This document shows, piece after piece, positions 1 through 8,429 of a DNA stretch of 64,000 bases. Positions within the stretch are counted from its first letter, which is position 1, and each line of letters begins with the position of its first letter. Under the pieces are notes generated by a model that saw only the letters and a program-made list of their open reading frames with translations, was not told the origin of the DNA and searched no databases. The stretch spans positions 152,872 through 216,871 of the forward strand of contig JAHZGH010000013.1 of the NCBI GenBank assembly GCA_019420905.1, given 5' to 3'. The stretch is from Succinivibrionaceae bacterium (lineage in GTDB: Bacteria > Pseudomonadota > Gammaproteobacteria > Enterobacterales > Succinivibrionaceae). Made by a program: the position numbers and the translations under genes.

Positions 1-19
1 TTTTTTTCTGGAGACAGTC

Positions 20-1057
20 ATGGCCAATTTAACCTATAAAGATGCCGGTGTAGATATTGATGCCGGTGAAGAACTTGTAGAACGCATCAAAGCTCCGGTA
101 AAACGCACTAACCGCCCAGAAGTTATTGGTGGCTTAGGCGGCTTTGGCGCCCTTACTAGAATCCCTGCAGGTTATGAACACCCTGTTTTAGTTACTGGTA
201 CCGATGGTGTCGGCACTAAATTGCGTTTGGCCATAGATCTAAATCGACACAATACTGTAGGTCAAGACCTAGTTGCCATGTGCGTAAACGATTTAATCGT
301 TCAAGGTGCGGAACCTTTATTATTCTTAGACTACTATGGCACCGGCAAGCTCAATGTTAATGTCGCTACAGAAGTAGTTTCAGGCATTGCTTATGGTTGT
401 GAATTAGCAGGTTGTGCTTTAGTAGGCGGCGAAACTGCTGAAATGCCAGGCATGTATGAAGTCGGTGATTACGATTTAGCAGGTTTCAGCGTTGGTGTAG
501 TTGACGAGCCAAAAATTATTGACGGTTCAGCTGTTAAAGTTGGAGATGCAATTATAGCTATTGGATCTTCAGGACCTCATTCTAACGGCTATTCTTTAAT
601 TCGCCGCATCTTAAAGGAAGTCAATGCTAAGCCTTTATCAGATCGCTTGCCTTCTGGAACCTTATTAGCTGATGCTTTATTGCAACCTACTAAGATTTAT
701 GTAAAGAGCATCTTAAAGCTTATCAAAGAAGTTAATGTTCATGCTTTAGCCCATATCACTGGCGGTGGCTTCTGGGAAAATATCCCTCGTGTATTACCAA
801 AGGGAACTTGTGCAGCCTGTGATGGCTCATCTTGGGAATGGCCTGAAATTTTCTCTTGGTTACAGTACAATGGCGGTGTTTCTCGCCATGAAATGTATCG
901 CACTTTTAACTGCGGTGTTGGCATGATTGCTGTAATCGCAAAAGAAGATGCTCAAAAAACCATCGAAACCTTACAAGCTTGCGGTGAGAAAGCTTGGTTA
1001 TTAGGTGAAATAAAAGAAGTTGGTCCTGATGGCGCACAAGTAACTATTTCTGAATAA
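20..1057 (+). CDS. purM: Phosphoribosylformylglycinamidine cyclo-ligase (AIR synthase)
   Basis: This cytosolic enzyme closes the imidazole ring in de novo purine synthesis, converting FGAM to AIR with ATP. The 345-residue length is normal for the family. The AIRS signatures are visible: GGLGGFGAL near residue 38, TGTDGVGTKL near residue 60 and GGETAEMPGMY near residue 140. The C-terminal half carries ITGGGFWENIPR. The ATG at 20 follows a GGAG Shine-Dalgarno. A strong terminator follows, so purN, its usual partner, is not co-transcribed downstream. The upstream promoter lies outside the window. Confidence 0.97.
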   Translation: MANLTYKDAGVDIDAGEELVERIKAPVKRTNRPEVIGGLGGFGALTRIPAGYEHPVLVTGTDGVGTKLRLAIDLNRHNTVGQDLVAMCVNDLIVQGAEPLLFLDYYGTGKLNVNVATEVVSGIAYGCELAGCALVGGETAEMPGMYEVGDYDLAGFSVGVVDEPKIIDGSAVKVGDAIIAIGSSGPHSNGYSLIRRILKEVNAKPLSDRLPSGTLLADALLQPTKIYVKSILKLIKEVNVHALAHITGGGFWENIPRVLPKGTCAACDGSSWEWPEIFSWLQYNGGVSRHEMYRTFNCGVGMIAVIAKEDAQKTIETLQACGEKAWLLGEIKEVGPDGAQVTISE

Positions 1058-1072
1058 TCACTTAATTAAAAA

Positions 1073-1096
1073 AGAGGGCAAAAGCCCTCTTTTTTT
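1073..1096 (+). terminator. Intrinsic terminator after purM
   Basis: A 7-bp stem (AGAGGGC / GCCCTCT) with an AAAA loop is followed by a run of seven T residues. It lies 15 bases after the purM stop. Confidence 0.92.
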
Positions 1097-1165
1097 GCAT
1101 TCTAACTCTATATATTGCAAAATCTAATTTAAGAATTCTCTTAAAATTTTTTCATTTAAATCTAA

Positions 1166-2692
1166 ATGCATTCTGATAAACAATATATAGCTATAGATTT
1201 AAAATCATTTTATGCTTCTGTTGAATGTGTAGAACGTGGATTAGATCCACTAGATACACATCTTGTAGTTGCAGATGCATCTCGTACAGCCAAAACTATT
1301 TGCCTCGCAGTAAGTCCATCTCTAAAAGCATTAGGCATTAGTAGCCGAGCCCGTTTATTTGAAGTGGTACAGTCAATAAAAAGTTTAAACTATGCTCGCT
1401 CTAATAATGGCACGTTTAAATTTAAGCAAGCTAGTATAGTAGATAGTACTTTAAGATTACATCCTGAATATGCTATAGACTATATCATAGCTCCTCCTAG
1501 GATGGCCCTATACCTTGATTACAGTACTAAAATTTATAATATATATCTTAAGTATATAGCACCTGAAGATATTGTTATTTATTCTATAGATGAAGTATTT
1601 ATTGATGCTACAGCCTATCTTAAAATCAATAAAATAAAAGCTTTAGATCTCGCATCTAAAATTCTCAACGAAATTCTCAGAAATACAGGCATTACTGCTA
1701 CTGCTGGAATAGGAACTAACCTTTATTTAGCTAAAATTGCAATGGATATTGTAGCTAAACATGCCAAAGCAGATACTAATGGCTTAAGATTAGCATTCCT
1801 TGATGAATACAGCTATCGTAAATATCTATGGGATTATCAGCCTATTACAGATTTTTGGCGAGTTGGCAAAGGTTATGCTAAGCGTCTAGCTTCAGAAAAT
1901 ATCCATACTATGGGTGACATTGCAAAATGTTCTTTAGGAAAGGAAAACGATTATTATAATCAAGCCCTACTTTATAAGCTTTTTGGCATTAATGCCGAAT
2001 TGCTCATAGATCATGCCTGGGGATATGAGACTGTGACTATAGCTGATATAAAAGCAATTCGCCATGAGCGCAAAAGTCTTAGCGAAGGGCAGGTTTTATC
2101 TTATCCATATACCTATTTACAAACTAAAATTATCCTACAAGAAATGGCTGAACGTTTAGCCTTGGATCTGACAAAAAAACATTTATTATCAGGAAAATTA
2201 GTACTGACTGTAGGATATGACAGCGATAATCTAAAAAAAACGCAATTAAAAACAAAATATAAAGGAGAAATAATTACCGATAATTACGGACGCAAGATTC
2301 CTAAAAGCGCACATGGCACTAAAGCTATGAACAAAGCTAATAACTCACAACATCTTATTCGTAGCTATGCTTTAAAACTTTTCGATGAAATTATAAATAA
2401 AGATCTATTAATAAGACGTATTAACTTAACAGCAATTATGCTAACAGAAGCTACATCTCTTGATAAGGAACTAAAAGAACCAAGACAGCTTGATTTATTT
2501 GCTGATTTTGAAGACCACAATCAAAAAAAACAGTCCTCGGAAACAGATCTTAAAAAAGAACGCAAACTGCAGGAGGCTCTGCTAAAGCTCAAGCATAAAT
2601 ACGGCAATAATGCCGTGTTTAAAGCTTCTGATCTGCAAGAAGGCGCTACTGCCATTCAAAGAAATTTTCAAATCGGCGGACACAAAGCATGA
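1166..2692 (+). CDS. Y-family DNA polymerase, UvrX/UmuC-like (Bacillota type)
   Basis: This is a probable translesion DNA polymerase of the ImpB/MucB/SamB family. The palm motif AIDLKSFYASVE (residues 9-20) and the second catalytic motif YSIDEVFID (about 137-145) are intact, so both carboxylate sites are present. A helix-hairpin-helix-like stretch (PITDFWRVGKGYAKRL) and a little-finger region follow. The wording of these motifs (KSFYASVECV, TDFWRVG, TMGDIA) resembles the UvrX-like polymerases of Bacillota more than proteobacterial UmuC or DinB. Its stop overlaps the start of a YolD-like gene by 4 bases, the same pairing seen in Bacillota. No clear Shine-Dalgarno precedes the ATG. Confidence 0.9.
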   Translation: MHSDKQYIAIDLKSFYASVECVERGLDPLDTHLVVADASRTAKTICLAVSPSLKALGISSRARLFEVVQSIKSLNYARSNNGTFKFKQASIVDSTLRLHPEYAIDYIIAPPRMALYLDYSTKIYNIYLKYIAPEDIVIYSIDEVFIDATAYLKINKIKALDLASKILNEILRNTGITATAGIGTNLYLAKIAMDIVAKHAKADTNGLRLAFLDEYSYRKYLWDYQPITDFWRVGKGYAKRLASENIHTMGDIAKCSLGKENDYYNQALLYKLFGINAELLIDHAWGYETVTIADIKAIRHERKSLSEGQVLSYPYTYLQTKIILQEMAERLALDLTKKHLLSGKLVLTVGYDSDNLKKTQLKTKYKGEIITDNYGRKIPKSAHGTKAMNKANNSQHLIRSYALKLFDEIINKDLLIRRINLTAIMLTEATSLDKELKEPRQLDLFADFEDHNQKKQSSETDLKKERKLQEALLKLKHKYGNNAVFKASDLQEGATAIQRNFQIGGHKA

Positions 2693-3102
2693 ATAAATAT
2701 GATGATATCATCAATATCAAATATCCTTTTATAGGCATAGTCCATAAGCTTACGGCAGCAGAACGAGCTGCGCAATTTCTCCCTTTTGATGCGCTTGCAA
2801 ATTATAATGAAGCCATAGAGAAAAGCTCTGCTCGATTTTCTGAACTTAATAGCCTAGATGATGAGCAGAAATCACAATTGGACCAAAAACTGCTTTTCTT
2901 ACTTAATAACCTAAGCCTGCACCAGCAAATTATAATCACTTACCTTGAAAAAGATCTAAACAATCAAATCAATAAAAGTATTCTTCATGGCTATATCCAA
3001 AAATTTAATTCTCAAGACCAAACTATTACCTTAAATTCAGGTAAATGCTTAAGCCTAAAATACATCCAGGCTATAGAATATCAAAGCTCAAATATTTCTT
3101 AA
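2689..3102 (+). CDS. YolD-like protein, polymerase partner
   Basis: This 137-residue protein resembles the YolD-like family, which in Bacillota is encoded beside Y-family polymerases. Residues 21-36 contain the family signature (LTAAERAAQFLPFDAL), and the C-terminal half has the usual beta-rich segment ending in the IQAIEY stretch. The ATGA overlap with the polymerase gene implies translational coupling. Its biochemical role is not known with certainty; a regulatory or accessory part in translesion synthesis is the usual inference. The 3' end overlaps the convergent eptA-like gene by 4 bases, with no terminator between them. Confidence 0.85.
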   Translation: MNKYDDIINIKYPFIGIVHKLTAAERAAQFLPFDALANYNEAIEKSSARFSELNSLDDEQKSQLDQKLLFLLNNLSLHQQIIITYLEKDLNNQINKSILHGYIQKFNSQDQTITLNSGKCLSLKYIQAIEYQSSNIS

Positions 3103-4751
3103 TCGCGATGCGGTAATGTATTCCAAACTCTGCACTTTAAAAATAAATCCTGTTTTTCGTTATAGAAGGATGTATTTACATCTAAAATACCTAAAAGGCT
3201 ATGGAAAAAATTGTCTTGACTAAAGCTTAATTTAGATTCATTTTCTAAACAATTTAGATCCATATTATGATCTTCAATAAAAGAATTAGAAAAAAAAGCC
3301 ATCATCGGCACATACTTTTGTTCATCCGGTGCTATAGCGTACGGAGTTCCATGCAGATAAAGGCCCATCTCACCTAAAGATTCACCATGGTCCGAAATAT
3401 AAAACAAGCCTGTCCCAAAGTCCTGCTGATACGGTTCTAAAATTTTAATGACCTCAGACAAGATATAGTCCGTATAAACTAAGGTATTATCATAGGCATT
3501 GATGATTTCCTCACGGGGACAGTTTTCAATATCGCCTCTCTCGCAAGATGGAAAGAAAACTTTTTTATCTTTAGGAACACGCAAATAATAAGTAGGCCCA
3601 TGGCTGCCGATGATATGTAAAAATATCACGGAGCTTTGTTTATTTTTTGCCTGGATCTGCAGGCGCTCTTTTAAAATAGGTAACAAAACCTCATCATAAC
3701 AGCCATCGCTGCTGCATTTATCCTTAAAATTAGGATCACTATTCGAAATTAAAACATTATTTATACGCTTACACACTCCTTTACAGCCGCTGTCATTATC
3801 GTACCAGTAAACATCATATCCTGCATATTTAAGCAAATCGGTAAGATTGCTTGAATTCTGGGACCTTACCTCATCATAGTCCTCGCGATTCTGCCGCGAA
3901 AACATGCATGGAACAGAAACAGCCGTTGCCGTGCCGCAGCTTTGCACTGGAGCAAATTTAATAAAATTTTCAATATTATCAGTATATGGAGTAGTATTGC
4001 GCGCATACCCATTATGTTTAAAATTCTGCGCTCTGGCAGTTTCGCCTATAACTACAACGAATAATTCTGGACGTTCCTCGGAATTGTCAATAAATGCTTT
4101 TTTTCCAAACTCATTGAACTCAATTTTAGTAGGAAAATAAATTTGTTTTAAAGCCTTATAACCGTAATAAACATAATTATAAGGAGAGATCTCCTTGCGT
4201 AAAATACTATTGTTACGGCCTATAGAAGCATAGTTCTGATAATACGGGAGCGCAATTGCAACAAGAGTAATCGCTGCTATTCCGCAAACTAATAAACGCT
4301 GCCATACTGCCTTAAGAAGACTTTGAGGCCATCTTATTTTTACATAACACAGGAAAACTGCTGGTAAAAAACCGTAAACTATAGTTACAAAAATCGACTC
4401 TAGAGTAATATAGCCTTTAGCTTCGGCCAAATTAGTCGAAAAAATATTAATCATCATGTCATAATCAAAGATTATGCCGTACTTAGTAGCAAAATATCCT
4501 ACCTGAGCTCCTGTTATAATTAAAAATACCATCACTGCTTTAAATATATATTTAAAGCTGAAAAACAAAAAAACTATGGTCAAAATTGAAAACAGAACTA
4601 GTGGCGGAGTTATTAAAAATAAAAAGCTAACTCCCTCTGATCGAGACAAAATTGTATAGAAATGAGATAGAATCTGCTGATTTAATACCGTCGAAAAATA
4701 AATAACAACAATATAAAAAACAACATACCAGGGAAGAGTTATTCTTTTCAT
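3099..4751 (-). CDS. eptA: Phosphoethanolamine transferase, EptA family
   Basis: This inner-membrane enzyme moves phosphoethanolamine from phosphatidylethanolamine to lipid A, lowering surface charge and giving resistance to cationic peptides. Five membrane segments lie in about residues 6-170, and the periplasmic sulfatase-fold domain follows. The metal and nucleophile motifs are present: VVIGETARAQNF, the Thr in CGTATAVSVPCMF, and YISDHGESLGEMGLYLHG. Periplasmic cysteines (for example in SGCKGVC and KDKCSSDGC) fit the disulfides known in the family. The length of 550 residues is typical. It could act on another LPS position, as EptB or EptC do. No two-component regulator is adjacent. Confidence 0.88.
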   Translation of the reverse strand: MKRITLPWYVVFYIVVIYFSTVLNQQILSHFYTILSRSEGVSFLFLITPPLVLFSILTIVFLFFSFKYIFKAVMVFLIITGAQVGYFATKYGIIFDYDMMINIFSTNLAEAKGYITLESIFVTIVYGFLPAVFLCYVKIRWPQSLLKAVWQRLLVCGIAAITLVAIALPYYQNYASIGRNNSILRKEISPYNYVYYGYKALKQIYFPTKIEFNEFGKKAFIDNSEERPELFVVVIGETARAQNFKHNGYARNTTPYTDNIENFIKFAPVQSCGTATAVSVPCMFSRQNREDYDEVRSQNSSNLTDLLKYAGYDVYWYDNDSGCKGVCKRINNVLISNSDPNFKDKCSSDGCYDEVLLPILKERLQIQAKNKQSSVIFLHIIGSHGPTYYLRVPKDKKVFFPSCERGDIENCPREEIINAYDNTLVYTDYILSEVIKILEPYQQDFGTGLFYISDHGESLGEMGLYLHGTPYAIAPDEQKYVPMMAFFSNSFIEDHNMDLNCLENESKLSFSQDNFFHSLLGILDVNTSFYNEKQDLFLKCRVWNTLPHRD

Positions 4752-4990
4752 AATCTTTCCTCAATAATTTATAAACCTCTAAAAACCAGCTTTAAGCAAA
4801 GTTTTTTTATAAACATGTAGGCGTTAGCTCATTAGACTATTAAAGACACAAAATATTTAACGTATATCAAAAAAAATTTTATTAGCGCACTCTAAAAATG
4901 AATTTCAAACACTAAAATAATACTTAAAATTAAAATAAAATCAAATAGTTAATTAAATTATTTAATTAAAATCGAAGCGTATATACAAAT

Positions 4991-5017
4991 AAAAAAAAGA
5001 GCCTCAAAGGCTCTTTT
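4991..5017 (-). terminator. Intrinsic terminator after gmhA
   Basis: Read on the minus strand, a 10-bp stem (AAAAGAGCCT on the plus strand pairing with AGGCTCTTTT) is followed by a U-rich tail. It lies just beyond the gmhA stop. The remaining 4752-4990 spacer is AT-rich and presumably contains the eptA promoter. Confidence 0.88.
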
Positions 5018-5030
5018 AAAATTAAAGCAT

Positions 5031-5612
5031 TTATACTTTAGCCATCAATTCTTCAATTCCGCGAATCATAATATGAATAATCATCGTATGTATTTCTTGG
5101 ATACGGTCTGCATAACCTTGATGCGGAACAATAATGTTTAAATCACCATAATCTTTAAGTTTGCCGCCATCTTTTCCTAAAAGCAAAACAGTCTTGATCC
5201 CTTTTTCTCGGCAAACCTTGCAGGTTTCAATAATATTTTTAGAGTTGCCAGAAGTTGAAATACCTAAAAAAACATCTCCTTCCTTTCCTAGCCCCTCAAC
5301 AAAACGAGAAAATACATAATCAAAGCCATAATCATTGCCGACGCAGGTCAAATGACTAGGATCACAAATGGCAATAGCAGCATAAGCAGGCCTGTCATTG
5401 CGAAATCTTCCGCTTAATTCCTCTGCAAAATGCTGAGCATCACACATGCTGCCGCCATTACCGGCACTGATAATCTTACCGTTGGCTTTAAGAGCTGAAG
5501 CCATAATCTCTATTGCTTTTTCTATCAGCTCGCGAGTATCTTTTTTTGCAATAAAATTGCCTAAAACTTCATATTCTTGGCGTAAGTCGTCTAAAACGTT
5601 AAATGATAGCAT
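5031..5612 (-). CDS. gmhA: Phosphoheptose isomerase (sedoheptulose 7-phosphate isomerase)
   Basis: GmhA converts sedoheptulose 7-phosphate to D-glycero-D-manno-heptose 7-phosphate, the first step of the ADP-heptose pathway for LPS inner core. The SIS domain is complete over 193 residues. The phosphosugar-binding loops SAGNGGSMCDAQHFAEEL and GISTSGNSKNI and the C-terminal metal-site region RIQEIHTMIIHIMI are all present. The start codon overlaps the dnaQ stop by one base (TAATG), so the two genes form an operon. Confidence 0.96.
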   Translation of the reverse strand: MLSFNVLDDLRQEYEVLGNFIAKKDTRELIEKAIEIMASALKANGKIISAGNGGSMCDAQHFAEELSGRFRNDRPAYAAIAICDPSHLTCVGNDYGFDYVFSRFVEGLGKEGDVFLGISTSGNSKNIIETCKVCREKGIKTVLLLGKDGGKLKDYGDLNIIVPHQGYADRIQEIHTMIIHIMIRGIEELMAKV

Positions 5613-6550
5613 TATTTCTCCTCATCTTTTTTTATCCGGCCCATAACCCGATCTTCCCATTCCTTATACTGCCTTTGATCTTCCTTTAAATATTCTTCAT
5701 ATAATTTTAGCTGCTCGGCATCTAAAAGCTTAGCCATCATTTCCTCTTTCTGAACCTTAAGCCGCTGCTTATATTCTTTTTTGCTTTCCTCTTCTCCTTT
5801 CTTTAAAAAAGGGACATCAAAAGCATCGCTCCAGGTGCTTCCGGCGAAACTTACGCCATCAACCTCTTTTAAAGGTCTGCTCTGGGCTAGCTCAATTAGA
5901 CTTACAGTATGAACTACTGCCCTTTGCGGCTCTACCGACATAAGCGGTAGCTTAACCCCCGAGGGTCTTTTCCAGTGTTTTACACTTATCGTAGACAAGC
6001 CGTCGCCAAAATTAAAAGATCTTTGACCTCCAGTCATGGCCAAATAAACTTCAGCTAAAATCTGTGCGTCCAATAAAGCGCCGTGCATAGTACGAGCAGA
6101 ACGATCTACATCATAAATATTGCACAAATTATCTAAATTTACTTGATGTCCTGGACATAATTTCATCGCTAAAGACACTGTATCTATGACTGTTGCCATA
6201 TCAGTAGTTCTTTCAGGTAGACCTAACAGCATCCATTCCTTATCTAAAAATCCTACATCGAACTTTGCATTATGAATGAGAAGCTCAGATCCACGAATGA
6301 AATCTACAAGTTCAGAAGATATTTCTTTAAATTTAGGCTTATCTTTTAAAAATTCATCTGATATTCCATGAACAGCAAAAGCTTCTTCATCTACCGAACG
6401 CTCCGGATTAACGTATAATTGTAGCTGCCTGCCTGTAAGCTTTCGATCTATAATCTCTACACAGCCTATTTCAATAATGCGGTGATCTCCAGGAGTTCCA
6501 TCATCAGACTTACCTGTAGTTTCTGTATCTAGAGCCACCTGCCGCTTCAT
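5612..6550 (-). CDS. dnaQ: DNA polymerase III epsilon subunit (3'-5' proofreading exonuclease)
   Basis: Epsilon is the proofreading exonuclease of the replicative polymerase core. The DnaQ DEDDh motifs are clear: VALDTETTG (Exo I), LLIHNAKFDVGFLD (Exo II) and HGALLDAQILAEVY (Exo III). I place the start at the ATG at 6550 (MKRQVALDTE, 312 residues), which has an AAGG at good spacing. The upstream in-frame ATG at 6595 has no ribosome site. The protein is longer than the 243-residue E. coli form. The extra C-terminal part is highly charged (Lys/Glu-rich) and probably helical. The gene is divergent from rnhA, as in E. coli. Confidence 0.93.
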   Translation of the reverse strand: MKRQVALDTETTGKSDDGTPGDHRIIEIGCVEIIDRKLTGRQLQLYVNPERSVDEEAFAVHGISDEFLKDKPKFKEISSELVDFIRGSELLIHNAKFDVGFLDKEWMLLGLPERTTDMATVIDTVSLAMKLCPGHQVNLDNLCNIYDVDRSARTMHGALLDAQILAEVYLAMTGGQRSFNFGDGLSTISVKHWKRPSGVKLPLMSVEPQRAVVHTVSLIELAQSRPLKEVDGVSFAGSTWSDAFDVPFLKKGEEESKKEYKQRLKVQKEEMMAKLLDAEQLKLYEEYLKEDQRQYKEWEDRVMGRIKKDEEK

Positions 6551-6775
6551 AAAGCCTACCTTAAAAGTCTTACTGTAAAAACTAACTATATGCAATATAT
6601 ATTCATTTTAGACTTTAAATATACTTAACTCTAAGGTTTTTAGCAAAACCTTTTCCATACAATCAAGATTATTAAACAAATAACTAACTAATTTAATTCA
6701 TAAAAAAATTTTTGCATATAAATATATTATTTTATAACATATTGATTTTTAAATAAAATTATTTAATATATTTTG

Positions 6776-6784
6776 TGCTATAAT
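6776..6784 (+). promoter_or_regulatory. Extended -10 promoter for rnhA
   Basis: TGCTATAAT is a perfect extended -10 element about 84 bases before the rnhA start, in a very AT-rich divergent spacer. No good -35 element is seen, which is tolerable for extended -10 promoters. Confidence 0.6.
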
Positions 6785-6867
6785 TATCAATTGATAATAT
6801 TTAACACGCACAAGGGAGATGCCATACAAAGGTGTAGCCTCTATCGCAAAGTTTTTTTGACGTTTTT

Positions 6868-7329
6868 ATGAAAAAAGTTTCCCTTTTTACCGATGGCTCT
6901 TGTATTAAAAATCCTGGTCCAGGTGGTTTTGCCGCAATTTTATGTTATGGTAATGCGCAAAAGGAAATTGCTTTAGGGTACATATTAACTACCAATAATA
7001 GAATGGAGTTGATGGCTGTTATTAAGGGACTTAACGCTTTAAAGGAGCCTTGCGAAGTAACTATTACTACCGATAGCCAATACGTAAAAAACGGTATGAC
7101 TAAATGGCTTGAAGGTTGGAAAAAAAATGGTTGGCTCACTAGTAATAAAACTCCTGTTAAAAATCAGGATTTATGGCAGAGCCTAGACAAAGAATGCCAA
7201 AGACATAAATTGCACTGGGTCTGGGTTAAAGGCCATGATGGTCACCCTGAGAATGAACGTTGTGATAAATTAGCTCGATCTTGTGCAAGTAAGAATGCTT
7301 TTACTGAGGATATTGGCTTTAAGCCATAA
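6868..7329 (+). CDS. rnhA: Ribonuclease HI
   Basis: RNase HI cuts the RNA strand of RNA-DNA hybrids in the cytosol. All four catalytic carboxylates are visible: Asp in LFTDGS, Glu in NRMELMAV, Asp in TTDSQYV and Asp in NERCDKLA. The 153-residue length is typical. The substrate-binding handle region WLEGWKKNGW is also present. The ribosome site before the ATG is poor, and a 13-codon reading frame ends 7 bases upstream. Divergence from dnaQ is the enteric arrangement. Confidence 0.97.
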   Translation: MKKVSLFTDGSCIKNPGPGGFAAILCYGNAQKEIALGYILTTNNRMELMAVIKGLNALKEPCEVTITTDSQYVKNGMTKWLEGWKKNGWLTSNKTPVKNQDLWQSLDKECQRHKLHWVWVKGHDGHPENERCDKLARSCASKNAFTEDIGFKP

Positions 7330-7364
7330 GATCCTCATAATTAAGAAAAGAGCGAGATTTATAA

Positions 7365-8387
7365 ATGATAAAAAAAAGCTTTTTAAATCTATTAAGCTCA
7401 CTATCATTTGCACTGCTGATTTTAAATGCTTGCAGCAGCAATCAAGATAGCCGGACTTTTGATAAAACGCACGCTAAATCATCTTACGAGCAAATGCTTC
7501 AAGAAGCAGAATCCCAAAAAAATGTTTGGGATAGCGCATTAGCTGACGAATCAAGATTTAAACTAAACATTACCCCTAATGCCGAAGAAAAAGCCCTGGC
7601 CGCATCTTGTGCAAAAACTGTTACAAATAATCTCAAACGTTCAGATATTTTTGTTCACTTCTTACTAAGTGAGCTTAAAAATAACGATCTGCCTATCGAA
7701 CTTGCTGCAATTCCGTTAATAGAAAGCGGCATGAATCCAAAAATTCGAGCTAATAATGGTGCACACGGTGCTTGGCAATATATTCGATCTACAGGAAGAT
7801 CCGTAGGACTTAATCGCAGCCATAATTATGATGAAATCTATGATTTTGTTAAATCTACTAAAGCATCAGTTAAATACCTCAAAAAAATGTATAAGGATTT
7901 AGGTAATTGGGAACTGGTGGTTGCTGCTTATAATCAAGGAGAATATGGCGTCAAAAAGGCTCGTGACGCTGCTTTGGCTAAAGGTATAAAGATAAAATCT
8001 GCTGACGATGTGCGTTTAAGCCGAGGAGCACGTAACTATATAAAGCGGTTCAGAGCTTATGCCGATATACTAAAAAATCCAGAAAAATATAATGTACGCT
8101 TGCCTAATATAAAAAATCGTCCTGCATTCAAACGCGTTGAAGTAGCAGATCACATCAATTCTTTGACAGAAGTGGCAAATCTTTCTGGAGCTCATATTGA
8201 AACTTTAAAACGCCTCAATGCTGGATATTTATCAGATAAAATTGATAATCATCATGGCCTTCTTATAACAGTAGAACATGCTGATAACCTTAAGCAAGCT
8301 TCAGAAAGAAAAGAATCCAAAGCTACGAATGCTATTAACTACAAATATGATGCTGACACGGTAGATAGCAGCGAAAAAAAGCTTTAA
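7365..8387 (+). CDS. mltD: MltD-like membrane-bound lytic murein transglycosylase (lipoprotein)
   Basis: The protein should cleave peptidoglycan glycan strands to 1,6-anhydro products at the periplasmic face of the outer membrane. It begins with a lipoprotein signal peptide ending in LNAC at about residue 22. The SLT domain follows at about residues 95-200: catalytic Glu in IPLIESGMNP, then GAWQYIRSTGR and VVAAYNQGEYGV. A single degenerate LysM-like segment lies near residues 255-310, whereas E. coli MltD has two to three LysM repeats. At 340 residues it is shorter than E. coli MltD. Its position near dnaQ/rnhA matches the enteric locus. Confidence 0.85.
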   Translation: MIKKSFLNLLSSLSFALLILNACSSNQDSRTFDKTHAKSSYEQMLQEAESQKNVWDSALADESRFKLNITPNAEEKALAASCAKTVTNNLKRSDIFVHFLLSELKNNDLPIELAAIPLIESGMNPKIRANNGAHGAWQYIRSTGRSVGLNRSHNYDEIYDFVKSTKASVKYLKKMYKDLGNWELVVAAYNQGEYGVKKARDAALAKGIKIKSADDVRLSRGARNYIKRFRAYADILKNPEKYNVRLPNIKNRPAFKRVEVADHINSLTEVANLSGAHIETLKRLNAGYLSDKIDNHHGLLITVEHADNLKQASERKESKATNAINYKYDADTVDSSEKKL

Positions 8388-8389
8388 CA

Positions 8390-8426
8390 AAATAACCTCT
8401 GTATTCGAAATATACAGAGGTTATTT
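8390..8426. terminator. Bidirectional terminator between mltD and ligA
   Basis: A perfect 15-bp inverted repeat (AAATAACCTCTGTAT and its complement) with a 7-base loop is flanked by A/T tracts on both sides. It lies between the convergent mltD and ligA genes. Confidence 0.85.
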
Positions 8427-8429
8427 AAA

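Noticed and set aside
1106..1126. LexA (SOS) box upstream of the Y-family polymerase
   Set aside because: Only the left half (CTCTATATAT) resembles CTGTATATAT; the right half does not match, so SOS control is not supported.
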